From: Lachnospiraceae bacterium
Lineage (GTDB): Bacteria > Bacillota > Clostridia > Lachnospirales > Lachnospiraceae
Length of the DNA stretch: 64,000 nt
Direction of reading: 5' to 3'
Assembly: GCA_015057585.1 (NCBI GenBank)
Contig: SVEF01000001.1
Span: forward strand, 124,001-188,000
Shown here: piece by piece, positions 10,329 to 18,305 of the stretch
Position numbering within the stretch: the stretch's first letter is position 1
Layout: every line of letters starts with the position of its first letter
Notes under the pieces: generated by a model
Told to the model about the DNA's origin: nothing
The model's input: only the letters and a program-made list of their open reading frames with translations
Database searches by the model: none
Made by a program: the position numbers and the translations under genes

Positions 10329-11708
10329 TTATTTTGCTTTCTTTTTTCCTACTTTAAAGATAATCAATAACAAAAGCAGCAGATAAACAATACAAAGACC
10401 GAAGGTGACGTAAGTCATCATATCATTTTCTCCCGCCAGGCTGACAAGCACCAGCATTGGGGCACCGAAGATGATACCGAAGGAACTGCCGATAACCAGA
10501 TTGTTGGCAGCCGGTGTTTTCATTTCCGGATCAATTTCACGCAGGAGCAGGATGCCGGAACTTAATGTACCGGTTAACATACCATACATCGAGAAGAAAC
10601 CCTCATTTTCATAGCCTTTGTAAAGTTTTCTACTCATGTAGAGTAAGAAGAGATATGTGACGATTCCACCGGAAACTGCCATCAAAGTAAACGGCAACCA
10701 GTAACCCGACAAATCTTCGATGTTGATGCTCGCAATACCGGCAACAATCATTAAGTCGAAGGCAAGGCCGGACATACGGCTGAGCAGATAATTATTCTGA
10801 TATTGATGATTCATCACCTTAAAACGGCGCAAGTTTTTAAATGCAACACGAACCAAAATGGCAAGTGCAGAACCAATGATGAAATTGAATCCCCAAAGCA
10901 AGGTGGATACGGTAGAAGCAAGTCCCGGAGATATCATTGCTAAAAGAGCAGTGATGTTATCGGTTAAAAGGTAAGTGAGCAAATAAATCAGGGCTACCAG
11001 GGTAAACTGGATACTGAATTTATCAATGGATTCTGCTACCGGAATTTCGTCATGCGCCTGAAAGGTATCTACCGTAACAGAACCGGAAACCGCTTCTTTT
11101 TCTTCGATTTTATGTAATCGCCCTTTTTTATTAAAAATGTTTAAGAAAATAACACCAACGATGCATGCACATAAGTAACCGGCAGTTGCAAGGGAAAGAC
11201 CGAAACTGCGTCCCCCAGCCATGCCGAGAGCTTCGTAAGTAGTACCGACATTGTTTGCCTGTCCCGGTCCCTGACCGTAAGCCATCGGAAGTAAAATTCC
11301 GCTGGCCTTAAATAAATCCGGCATAAAAGTAAGTCCGAGTACAATGGATATCACAAGACCGGTTATGGCCTGGACAAGATAGGTACTGACAATTAAGGCT
11401 CCGCTTTTTAATCCGATAAACGGGGTAGCACCTTCTGTTTTTTCAGGTGTACGAAGCGACATGGCAATAAAGCCAAGTGCCAGCATATGATAAGTTAAGG
11501 ACTCTAAAAAAGTCAGGTCGATATAGATGAGTCCGCTGGTACGTATCAGCAGTAAAATAAATCCTGCAATTACTGCTGTTGGCATTAAGCTCTTTTGGAT
11601 AAAGAGGATCTTTCTTCTTAGAACATTTGCCAGAAGAATGACTCCGGCAATGACACCAATCTGCAGCATCCAGCCCCATAATTCTGTATTTGCGGATGAG
11701 AAATCCAT
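10329..11708 (-). CDS. GltS-like sodium/glutamate symporter family protein
   Basis: Integral membrane protein of 459 residues with ten or more predicted helices spread along its length and a charged cytoplasmic loop near the middle (about 200-235). The repeated half-structure, with a glycine-rich re-entrant segment (MAYGQGPGQANNVG, about residues 141-154) and a second one (GTLSSGILLLREID) in the C-terminal half, fits the ESS/GltS fold. GltS proper imports glutamate with sodium. This member is divergent in the first loop, so the substrate is uncertain. The ATG at 11708 has GAGGT upstream on the minus strand. Confidence 0.65.
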   Translation of the reverse strand: MDFSSANTELWGWMLQIGVIAGVILLANVLRRKILFIQKSLMPTAVIAGFILLLIRTSGLIYIDLTFLESLTYHMLALGFIAMSLRTPEKTEGATPFIGLKSGALIVSTYLVQAITGLVISIVLGLTFMPDLFKASGILLPMAYGQGPGQANNVGTTYEALGMAGGRSFGLSLATAGYLCACIVGVIFLNIFNKKGRLHKIEEKEAVSGSVTVDTFQAHDEIPVAESIDKFSIQFTLVALIYLLTYLLTDNITALLAMISPGLASTVSTLLWGFNFIIGSALAILVRVAFKNLRRFKVMNHQYQNNYLLSRMSGLAFDLMIVAGIASINIEDLSGYWLPFTLMAVSGGIVTYLFLLYMSRKLYKGYENEGFFSMYGMLTGTLSSGILLLREIDPEMKTPAANNLVIGSSFGIIFGAPMLVLVSLAGENDMMTYVTFGLCIVYLLLLLLIIFKVGKKKAK

Positions 11709-11724
11709 AGTAGTACCTCACTTT

Positions 11725-12852
11725 CTAATTTATCTGAGTCTTGATATATTCATAAAGCCATAAGAATTTTAGCCCGTTCACTCCTTCTTTCGGACGTAAC
11801 TCATAATAGTTTTCGGTAGTAGAGAAGACAAGATTACGTCTTCCGTGTAATGCCATGTCTACAATATCACTTACAGGAATAGAAATATCACCACAGGTAA
11901 GAGTGTCATGGGAGAGGGTAATTGCGCCTTTAGCCGCAACCGTCTCCACATGATTGGCAACTGTCTGTAATGTGCCTTCGGGACAAGTCAGTGTAATGTT
12001 TTGTTCGGCAAGTTCAGAAAGTTTGTTTCTTTGCCATGCTGCCAGTTCTTTGACCGTAGTGAACTTTGTACCTTCCAACATGCCGTATTCATTATAAGTG
12101 AAGTGATGGTTGCAGGCAGTGCATTTTATTTCATTGCCGTGCGTTTGAATGGTATCCACAGCACCACATTCCGGACAGAGGAAGAGAAGATTTTGAAGCC
12201 CTTCCGCACCCCTTCTTGTTTTGTAACGCTTTGGAGCGGCAAGTTGTCGTTCGTAAGCATCTTCGTATAAGTCACGGACGATGATTGCATTGATTTCATC
12301 CGCAGACATTTTTGCCATTTCTTCTTTGGAATAGACACTGACAACAGAACCGTTCACTTCACCGTAACGGGTTGATTCGCTCCAACCGGGACTGGCAAAA
12401 TATCCGCCGGTCAGACGATAGGTTACCATGCCGCAACGGGCACTTTTTACCATCTTTCCTGTAGAAGGTAAGATGGGACAGGAAAGACCGTCCCAGGAAC
12501 GGATGCCTTCTGCAAAAATGCAGACATTTTGTCCGCTCTTTATGGACTGGAACATTTCACGGATGGTAGTGGTTGCCAAAGAGCCTTTGTACCGTAAAAT
12601 AGGGTCAAAACAGAATTTTAACAGTTTATATAGGAATCCCCAACGCGCTACATGCTCACTGGCAACAAATCGCATCGGTTTTTTAAATGCCAGACCAAGA
12701 AAAATCGGATCAAAATCTGTGACATGATTGGAGAGTACAATGTATGGTTCATCAAGGGGATCATTTACCTGATAGGTGTATTTAAATTTTATATCTACAA
12801 TCAGTTTTCCAATTGGCCGTAATAAATTAAAAATGGTATGCAATCGGTTCAT
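11725..12852 (-). CDS. PlsC-like acyltransferase with C-terminal zinc ribbon
   Basis: Lysophospholipid acyltransferase-family protein, 375 residues. The acyltransferase motif NHVTDFD (H-x4-D, about residues 38-44) and the substrate motif FAEGIRS (about 114-120) are intact, which fits 1-acylglycerol-3-phosphate acyltransferase chemistry at the membrane. Downstream is a four-cysteine ribbon (CPEC...CTAC, about 220-245) and a further roughly 120-residue domain, which standard PlsC lacks. The start ATG at 12852 has AAGGT upstream. It lies 16 bases before the GltS-like gene on the same strand. The ribbon-containing architecture suggests a specialised or regulatory acyltransferase; its acyl donor and acceptor are unknown. 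Confidence 0.8.
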   Translation of the reverse strand: MNRLHTIFNLLRPIGKLIVDIKFKYTYQVNDPLDEPYIVLSNHVTDFDPIFLGLAFKKPMRFVASEHVARWGFLYKLLKFCFDPILRYKGSLATTTIREMFQSIKSGQNVCIFAEGIRSWDGLSCPILPSTGKMVKSARCGMVTYRLTGGYFASPGWSESTRYGEVNGSVVSVYSKEEMAKMSADEINAIIVRDLYEDAYERQLAAPKRYKTRRGAEGLQNLLFLCPECGAVDTIQTHGNEIKCTACNHHFTYNEYGMLEGTKFTTVKELAAWQRNKLSELAEQNITLTCPEGTLQTVANHVETVAAKGAITLSHDTLTCGDISIPVSDIVDMALHGRRNLVFSTTENYYELRPKEGVNGLKFLWLYEYIKTQIN

Positions 12853-12981
12853 GTCATTTGTACCTTTCTGTAAGTCGTGTTATTTCTTAAGTATAATAGC
12901 AAATAAATAACAAATCTAGTTTATCGGAATTAAGGTGTAAAATCAATGTTTTTCTTAAAGAAATCTCAAAAAATAAAACTT

Positions 12982-14277
12982 TTATAAACTGAGATCATCG
13001 GTTGCCGGATTATCAATCAGTTGACCGTTTTCTTCAAAACGGGACCCGTGACATGGACAATCCCAGGAGTGCTCTGCTGCATTCCACTTCAAGGCACACC
13101 CAAGGTGCGGACATCTTTTTTTTGCCGGGGAAATCAGATTCCATGCCGATTCTACAGAATTAAGAAACAGTTGGGGATGCAGTATGGAGCGTGAAGGAGA
13201 AAATAAATCCCGGGAAGGATTGTTTCGTTCCAATATTAAATCACGCAGTAGCAGAGCTGCAACCATGGAGGATGTCATTCCCCATTTATTAAAGCCGGTT
13301 GCAACATAGAGATTTGGTGCGTTTGCAGAATATTGTCCGATATAGGGAATGGAATCTAAACTCATGCAGTCCTGCGTGGCAAAACGGTAAGCTTGTTTAG
13401 CATTCGGATAATGTCTTGTAGCGAATGCCTTAAGCTCATCCCAATTGCCGCCTTGTTTCCCGGTACGATGGCTGCCGCCTCCCAGAAGGAGATAATTATG
13501 ATACATACGGAAGGAAAGTCCTTTTTCATCTTCATCTACGTACATACCGGGGACTGGTCCGGCATTTTCCAGAGCAAGCACATAAGAACGATGCTGATAG
13601 AGTTTTAAAAAGTAACTCCCATGCTTATTTAGAATCGGGAAATGCGTCGCTATAATAATTTTGTCTGCACTAATTCGTCCGTGATTGGTGACTGCGGTGG
13701 TTCCGATAAGTTCCTGCACCTTGGTATGTTCATAAATGTTTAAATCGGTTGCAATACCTGCAATGAATTTCAACGGATGGAACTGTGCCTGCTTTGGGAA
13801 ACCGACGGCACCCGCTATCTGAAATGGGAGAGGAAGATGGTGCGTATATTCTGCAGGAAACCCGAGTGTCCGCAGTGCATGCATTTCATTCTCAATTTTT
13901 CGTTCATCGGTTAATGAATAGACAAAGGACGGCTTCTCCTGAAAATTACAGGAACTGTTCTTACAGAGTCTGCGGTATTCTTCTAAAGCTGCTTCGTTGG
14001 CATCTAAGTACAGTTTTGCTTTTTCAGGACTATTCTTGAGCAGTTTTGCATAAAGTAAGCCGTGCTGTGACGTGATTTTTGCGGTAGTATTCTTTGTGAT
14101 ACCACTACAGATGGTATTGGCTTCCGCAAGAATATAGGGAACACCTGCCTGCTTTAAGTAGTAAGCACATAGAATTCCTGTAATACCACCGCCGATAATC
14201 AGGACATCTGTTTTTATATTTTTTGTTAAGGGTGCAAAGGATGGAAGATTACTGGTTTCAGACCATAAAGAATGCAC
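12982..14277 (-). CDS. FAD-dependent oxidoreductase with C-terminal Rieske domain
   Basis: Two-domain flavoprotein, 431 residues. The N-terminal dinucleotide-binding motif GGGITG (about residues 29-34) belongs to a DAO-type FAD fold that runs to about residue 360. The C-terminus holds a Rieske [2Fe-2S] site, with CPHLGC followed 16 residues later by CPCH. This architecture is widespread in clostridia and bacilli with unknown substrate. The start is GTG at 14277 with AGGAGG seven bases upstream; homologous N-termini of the W-S-E-T type support it. The ribosome site and start codon sit in a 15-bp hairpin (separate entry). It follows phosphofructokinase on the same strand by 56 bases. Confidence 0.88.
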   Translation of the reverse strand: MHSLWSETSNLPSFAPLTKNIKTDVLIIGGGITGILCAYYLKQAGVPYILAEANTICSGITKNTTAKITSQHGLLYAKLLKNSPEKAKLYLDANEAALEEYRRLCKNSSCNFQEKPSFVYSLTDERKIENEMHALRTLGFPAEYTHHLPLPFQIAGAVGFPKQAQFHPLKFIAGIATDLNIYEHTKVQELIGTTAVTNHGRISADKIIIATHFPILNKHGSYFLKLYQHRSYVLALENAGPVPGMYVDEDEKGLSFRMYHNYLLLGGGSHRTGKQGGNWDELKAFATRHYPNAKQAYRFATQDCMSLDSIPYIGQYSANAPNLYVATGFNKWGMTSSMVAALLLRDLILERNNPSRDLFSPSRSILHPQLFLNSVESAWNLISPAKKRCPHLGCALKWNAAEHSWDCPCHGSRFEENGQLIDNPATDDLSL

Positions 14278-14311
14278 ACTATCACCTCCTGGCGATTAGT
14301 GTGCACTCTTT
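14267..14311 (-). promoter_or_regulatory. Hairpin enclosing the ribosome site and GTG start of the Rieske oxidoreductase
   Basis: Two 15-nt arms (14267-14281 and 14297-14311) pair perfectly in the minus-strand RNA with one G-U wobble; the plus-strand RNA would have an A-C mismatch instead. The 15-nt loop contains AGGAGG and the GTG start lies inside the 3' arm. No U-run follows on the minus strand, so a terminator is unlikely there. Translational control is inferred. Confidence 0.6.
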
Positions 14312-14333
14312 TTATAGAAAATATGAATTTAAT

Positions 14334-15572
14334 TTACCAAAGGCTGTCAATATCTACTACGATGTGTCTTGGCTGACCGGTAATCATAATCGGCGTCAAT
14401 TCAGCCTGAATGAGCGGACGGATGTAGTTAATCAGCTCTGTACTTACATTCGTGCCATCTTCGGTAATCCACTCGAGCGGAACCTTCTTTTCGATGTTGG
14501 CAATCATATGAACATCATAAAGGTCCGTAGTACAGATATACGGATCTGTGGAGACACGTTTTAAAATAACCATTTTTCCGGTTTCACCATTAGAAGCTGC
14601 AGTTACGGCTGTTCCGCCTACCTGGTAAGCTTCTGTAATATCCACACGGGAGGTCAGATGCCCGGCACAACGCTGCAAGGTTGCAAGCTCGATAGCTCTG
14701 GTTTTGCAATCGAATTTTTCACGGCAAAGGCCTGCAAGGTAAGTTGCGGTTCCGCTTAATTGTTTGTGACCGAATGCATCGACGTATTCATTATGCGTGC
14801 CATGTTCAAAGACATATTTTCCGTCAGCAGTCTTGATACCTTCAGAAACAGCTACGACAACGGCTTTTTTCTTTTGCATTTTTTCAGCCACTTTGTCAAG
14901 GAAAGCGTCAATATCAAATGCAGTCTCCGGAAGATAAATGAGGTCGGCACCTTCGCAGTCTTCACATTTTGCAAGAGCAGCGGCACTGGTTAACCAGCCG
15001 GCATTTCGTCCCATGATTTCAATGATGGTAATGAGATTGATATCATATACAAGACCATCACGAATTAACTCTTTTGTAACAGATGCAATGTATTTTGCTG
15101 CACTACCGAATCCCGGAGTGTGGTCTGTGACAGCAAGGTCATTGTCAATGGTCTTTGGAACGCCGACAAAGCGGATTGGACTGCTGATTAATGCAGCATA
15201 ATCGGAGAGCTTTTTAATTGTGTCCATAGAGTCATTACCGCCGATATAGAAGAAGGCGGTAATCTGATACTCCTCAAAAATAGAAAAAATCTGTTCATAA
15301 AGCGCTCTGTTATCTAAGATTTCCGGCAGTTTAAAACGGCAGGAACCAAGATAAGCAGAAGGGGTGCGTTTTAGCAGTTCGATGTCCAGTTCGGAACGGA
15401 TTTTATCATCCATATCAATGATGTTTTTCTCTAAGAAGCCCTGGATGCCGAAACGCATGCCATATACCTTTGGGGCACCTAAGTCTTTTGCTGTCTTATA
15501 TACACCTGCGAGACTGGAATTGATGACAGCGGTCGGTCCACCGGATTGACCAACAATTACATTACCTAACAT
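14334..15572 (-). CDS. pfp: 6-phosphofructokinase, probably pyrophosphate-dependent
   Basis: Glycolytic phosphofructokinase, 412 residues. Motifs include GQSGGPTAVINSS at the N-terminus, GGNDSMDT in the phosphoryl-donor loop, PKTIDNDL and MGRNAGWLT. GGND in place of the ATP-enzyme GGDG, together with PKTIDND in place of PGTIDND, is the known signature of pyrophosphate-using enzymes, so PPi dependence is inferred. The start at 15572 is chosen because GGAGG lies eight bases upstream; an ATG five codons earlier overlaps that ribosome site. The gene may be cotranscribed with the Rieske oxidoreductase. Confidence 0.88.
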   Translation of the reverse strand: MLGNVIVGQSGGPTAVINSSLAGVYKTAKDLGAPKVYGMRFGIQGFLEKNIIDMDDKIRSELDIELLKRTPSAYLGSCRFKLPEILDNRALYEQIFSIFEEYQITAFFYIGGNDSMDTIKKLSDYAALISSPIRFVGVPKTIDNDLAVTDHTPGFGSAAKYIASVTKELIRDGLVYDINLITIIEIMGRNAGWLTSAAALAKCEDCEGADLIYLPETAFDIDAFLDKVAEKMQKKKAVVVAVSEGIKTADGKYVFEHGTHNEYVDAFGHKQLSGTATYLAGLCREKFDCKTRAIELATLQRCAGHLTSRVDITEAYQVGGTAVTAASNGETGKMVILKRVSTDPYICTTDLYDVHMIANIEKKVPLEWITEDGTNVSTELINYIRPLIQAELTPIMITGQPRHIVVDIDSLW

Positions 15573-15712
15573 GAGTTCGTCCTCCATTTCTGTTTTTATA
15601 TAAACTAAATGATAAATACAGACAATAGTAAATTATGTGTCTTATTTACATTATAACACGGACTGTGCGCACAAAGCCAGATAAACTTACTAATACAAAC
15701 GGAAATCTGAGG

Positions 15713-15741
15713 TTGACACGGTAGTTACTGGAAAATATAAT
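15713..15741 (+). promoter_or_regulatory. Sigma-A promoter for the alpha/beta hydrolase
   Basis: TTGACA (15713) and TATAAT (15736) match consensus fully with a 17-base spacer. Confidence 0.8.
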
Positions 15742-15777
15742 GAAGTTAAGAAAAAAAAGGAACAGGAGAAAAATGAC

Positions 15778-16740
15778 ATGTTGTTTCATATGATTGAAAA
15801 AGTATATAGAAATGCAGTTTATAGCAGGGCAGATGCGGATGGAAGTATTTTTTATTTTTCTGCAGAAGATTTTGATGGACTGCATCAGGAACCGTTTGTT
15901 TTTGTGTCTTCCAAGGGACATAAATTACAGGGATATTTTTATTATTACGATACCTATGTGCCGGAAAGAATTATTATGTTCGAACATGGTATGGGGTCGG
16001 GACATAAGGCTTATATGAAGGAAATTGAGCGGATTGCAAGACAGGGATATCTGGTTTTTACTTATGATCATACCGGGTGTACGGAGTCCGGCGGGGAATC
16101 AAATGGTGGATTCGTACATTCATTGATTGATTTAAATGATGCAATTAATGCACTGCAAAAAGAAGAAAAGTACAGGGAAAAGGATATCTCCGTGGTCGGT
16201 CACAGTTGGGGCGGCTTTTCTGCTTTAAACATTGCCGCATTTCACCCGGAAGTATCGCACATTGTGGCGATGGCCGGATTTGTTTCGGTTTCACAGATAT
16301 TGCGACAGTTCTTTGGCGGAATTTTGTCCGGAGCATATAAGAGGATATATGAAAAAGAAAAGCTGACTTATCCGGAATACATTGAAAGTGATGCAATTTC
16401 AGCATTGAAGAAAACGGATGCCAAGGTTTTAATAATTCATTCGAAAGATGATAAGACAGTTAGTTTTCAGAAGCATTTTGCGGTGATGCAAAAGAAATTG
16501 GGAAATCGGGGAAATATCAGATTCCTTGCACTTGACGGAAAAAATCACAATCCGAACTTTACCAGAGAGGCTGTGGTATATAAGGATGCCTTTTTTGCCG
16601 ACTATCAAAAGAAACGAAAGAAAAAGTTATTACAGACAGCAGAGCAGAAAGAGGCATTTATTGCGTTGTATGATTGGAATAAGATGACGGAACAGGATGA
16701 AACAGTGTGGAACGAGATTTTTGAGACACTGGAGGCATAA
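15778..16740 (+). CDS. Alpha/beta hydrolase
   Basis: Cytoplasmic alpha/beta-hydrolase-fold protein, 320 residues with no signal peptide. The nucleophile elbow GHSWGG (Ser141) follows an oxyanion-hole region HGMGSGHK. A late Asp in HSKDDK and a His in GKNHNPNF are plausible triad partners. The family covers esterases, lipases and peptidases, and the substrate cannot be told. AGGAG lies upstream of the ATG at 15778 and a consensus promoter precedes it. It stands alone ahead of a MerR-type gene. Confidence 0.8.
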   Translation: MLFHMIEKVYRNAVYSRADADGSIFYFSAEDFDGLHQEPFVFVSSKGHKLQGYFYYYDTYVPERIIMFEHGMGSGHKAYMKEIERIARQGYLVFTYDHTGCTESGGESNGGFVHSLIDLNDAINALQKEEKYREKDISVVGHSWGGFSALNIAAFHPEVSHIVAMAGFVSVSQILRQFFGGILSGAYKRIYEKEKLTYPEYIESDAISALKKTDAKVLIIHSKDDKTVSFQKHFAVMQKKLGNRGNIRFLALDGKNHNPNFTREAVVYKDAFFADYQKKRKKKLLQTAEQKEAFIALYDWNKMTEQDETVWNEIFETLEA

Positions 16741-16756
16741 TTTTATCAAAAAAAGC

Positions 16757-16787
16757 TTGACTGTAAAGCAACTTGATACCTTAAGAT
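16757..16787 (+). promoter_or_regulatory. MerR-type promoter with 19-base spacer
   Basis: TTGACT (16757) and TAAGAT (16782) are separated by 19 bases, the over-long spacing typical of promoters activated by MerR proteins through DNA twisting. An imperfect dyad TAAAG...CCTTA lies in the spacer. It sits directly before the MerR-RDD gene, so autoregulation is likely. Confidence 0.6.
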
Positions 16788-16820
16788 GGAAGCAGAAAAG
16801 GAAAGGAGAATCAGAGAAAT

Positions 16821-17828
16821 ATGACGATTGCTGAAATAGAAGAGCGTTCCGGACTGCTTCGTGCCAACATCAGATATTACGAGACGGAAGGATTTATTTC
16901 TCCGGAGAGAAGCGGGAATGGTTACCGTAATTATTCCGAAGAAGATCTGGCTGTTCTTGAAAAAATCAAATTACTTCGTTCACTTCAGGTGCCGTTACAC
17001 CGAATCAAAGATTTACACCGGGGTGACCGGCTCTTATCTGCCGTGATGGAAGAGCATATTAACAAACTAAAAGAAGAACAGCTGGAGTTAAAGAAAAGCC
17101 AGCGTGTTTGTGAAGTGATACGCAGAGAAAATGCGGAATACGCTACATTGGATACTGCGCATTATATTAATTTGCTGACCTCATGGTCGCAGGAGACCGG
17201 AATACGTGAGGACTGGAAGCGAGAAGACAGAGAAAAGGTAAGAGCCCCATTCCGTCGTTTGCTTGCAAGATTATTTGATTATATGATATACATGATACTT
17301 TGGCTTTTGACAGTGGCTGTTTTCCATAGATTAGGTTCTTTTTCAGAAACGACACTTGTCATGTTGGTTTTTATTGGACTCAGTGGAATAGGGCCATGGC
17401 TGTTGGCACTACTTTTTGAAACTTTCCTTTTGCATTGGTTCGGAACTACGCCCGGGAAATGGTTGCTGGGACTTAGTGTAATGTATGATTTGGGCGGCAG
17501 AATTCCGAAGGATATGGCATGGAAGAGAACCAGACATGCGGTGTTTGCAATCAATGAAGAATTTCCGATCCGTCATCAGGAATGGTACCAGACAAAACAG
17601 ATTTATGAACAGGCAGAGCAGGGGGACCCTCTTTTGTGGGATTATCTGGCGAACACTTCACTTGTATTAAAGGACAGGGCGAGATGGCGGAGCATTGTAT
17701 ATGCAATATTGATGGTACTGTTTTTTGCTGTGGTAATCTTGATTTGTCATTGGACGGGAGTTTTTTCAGGGTGGTATACACCGGAACCGGATTGGAATGA
17801 GTTGCTGGATCATTTTTATGTACAATAA
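16821..17828 (+). CDS. MerR-family regulator fused to an RDD membrane domain
   Basis: The N-terminal MerR winged helix (residues 1-70) is clear: IAEIEERSGL, IRYYETEGFI and GNGYRNY are the helix-turn-helix and wing signatures. A coiled coil follows (about 72-105). From about residue 137 the chain becomes an RDD-type membrane domain (FRRLLARLFDYMIYMILW, later PGKWLLGLSV), with a final hydrophobic helix near 295-315. This makes it a membrane-tethered transcription factor of 335 residues. The RDD family is of unclear function, with some members linked to ion transport. Its own promoter has MerR-type spacing. Confidence 0.85.
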   Translation: MTIAEIEERSGLLRANIRYYETEGFISPERSGNGYRNYSEEDLAVLEKIKLLRSLQVPLHRIKDLHRGDRLLSAVMEEHINKLKEEQLELKKSQRVCEVIRRENAEYATLDTAHYINLLTSWSQETGIREDWKREDREKVRAPFRRLLARLFDYMIYMILWLLTVAVFHRLGSFSETTLVMLVFIGLSGIGPWLLALLFETFLLHWFGTTPGKWLLGLSVMYDLGGRIPKDMAWKRTRHAVFAINEEFPIRHQEWYQTKQIYEQAEQGDPLLWDYLANTSLVLKDRARWRSIVYAILMVLFFAVVILICHWTGVFSGWYTPEPDWNELLDHFYVQ

Positions 17829-17838
17829 ATAACTAATA

Positions 17839-17878
17839 AGACAGACTGTGGGAATGTACCATAGGCTGTCTTTTTTTT
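17839..17878 (+). terminator. Terminator after the MerR-RDD gene
   Basis: AGACAG.CTGTGG...CCATAG.CTGTCT forms a two-part stem followed by eight T. Confidence 0.8.
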
Positions 17879-17879
17879 A

Positions 17880-17938
17880 TTGACAAATACATAATATCGT
17901 TATACAATATCATTAGATGATATCATATAATGATATTG
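17880..17938 (+). promoter_or_regulatory. padR promoter and nested palindromic operator
   Basis: TTGACA (17880) and TACAAT (17903) have a 17-base spacer. From within the -10, CAATATCATTA (17905-17915) is repeated as its exact inverse TAATGATATTG (17928-17938), and between them lies a perfect 10-bp palindrome ATGATATCAT (17917-17926). The position would let a bound dimer block RNA polymerase. PadR autorepression is the likely use. Confidence 0.75.
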
Positions 17939-17957
17939 ATGAAACGGGGTGACCAGT

Positions 17958-18272
17958 ATGCCAAAAAAAGCAATGGAAATTTTAACAGAATCGATGTTTT
18001 ATGTGCTGATGGCGCTTTCTAAAGGTCCGATGTGCGGCATTGAGATAGCAGATTATGTGGAGAAGAGAACGAATGGCAGAGTGCTGCTTGGCCCTGCCAC
18101 GTTATATACCATTCTCGGAAAGTTTGAAAAAGAAAAATGGATTAAGGAAATTGAAGTAGAAGGACGTAAAAGAACCTACCGGATTACAGATACCGGTTTG
18201 ACGGCATATGAACAGGAAGTAGAACGGCTAAAACAATGTGTACAGGATGCCTTTGCGGCACAACAGGAATAA
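17958..18272 (+). CDS. PadR-family transcriptional regulator
   Basis: Small winged-helix repressor, 104 residues, of PadR subfamily 2 size. The conserved core is visible: ALSKGPMCGIEIADYV, GPATLYTILGKFEK (recognition helix region) and GRKRTYRIT (wing). The ATG at 17958 is preferred because GGGGTG lies six bases before it; an in-frame GTG at 17949 overlaps that site. The following DUF2812 gene is its usual partner in Firmicutes and is probably in the same operon. Confidence 0.92.
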   Translation: MPKKAMEILTESMFYVLMALSKGPMCGIEIADYVEKRTNGRVLLGPATLYTILGKFEKEKWIKEIEVEGRKRTYRITDTGLTAYEQEVERLKQCVQDAFAAQQE

Positions 18273-18305
18273 AGGGAAGTCTCAGGTGCGGGAAAGGAGA
18301 AGAGA

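Noticed and set aside
14300-14316. Plus-strand terminator reading of the hairpin at 14267 with a T-run after it
   Set aside because: No plus-strand gene lies upstream, and pairing is better in the minus-strand RNA.
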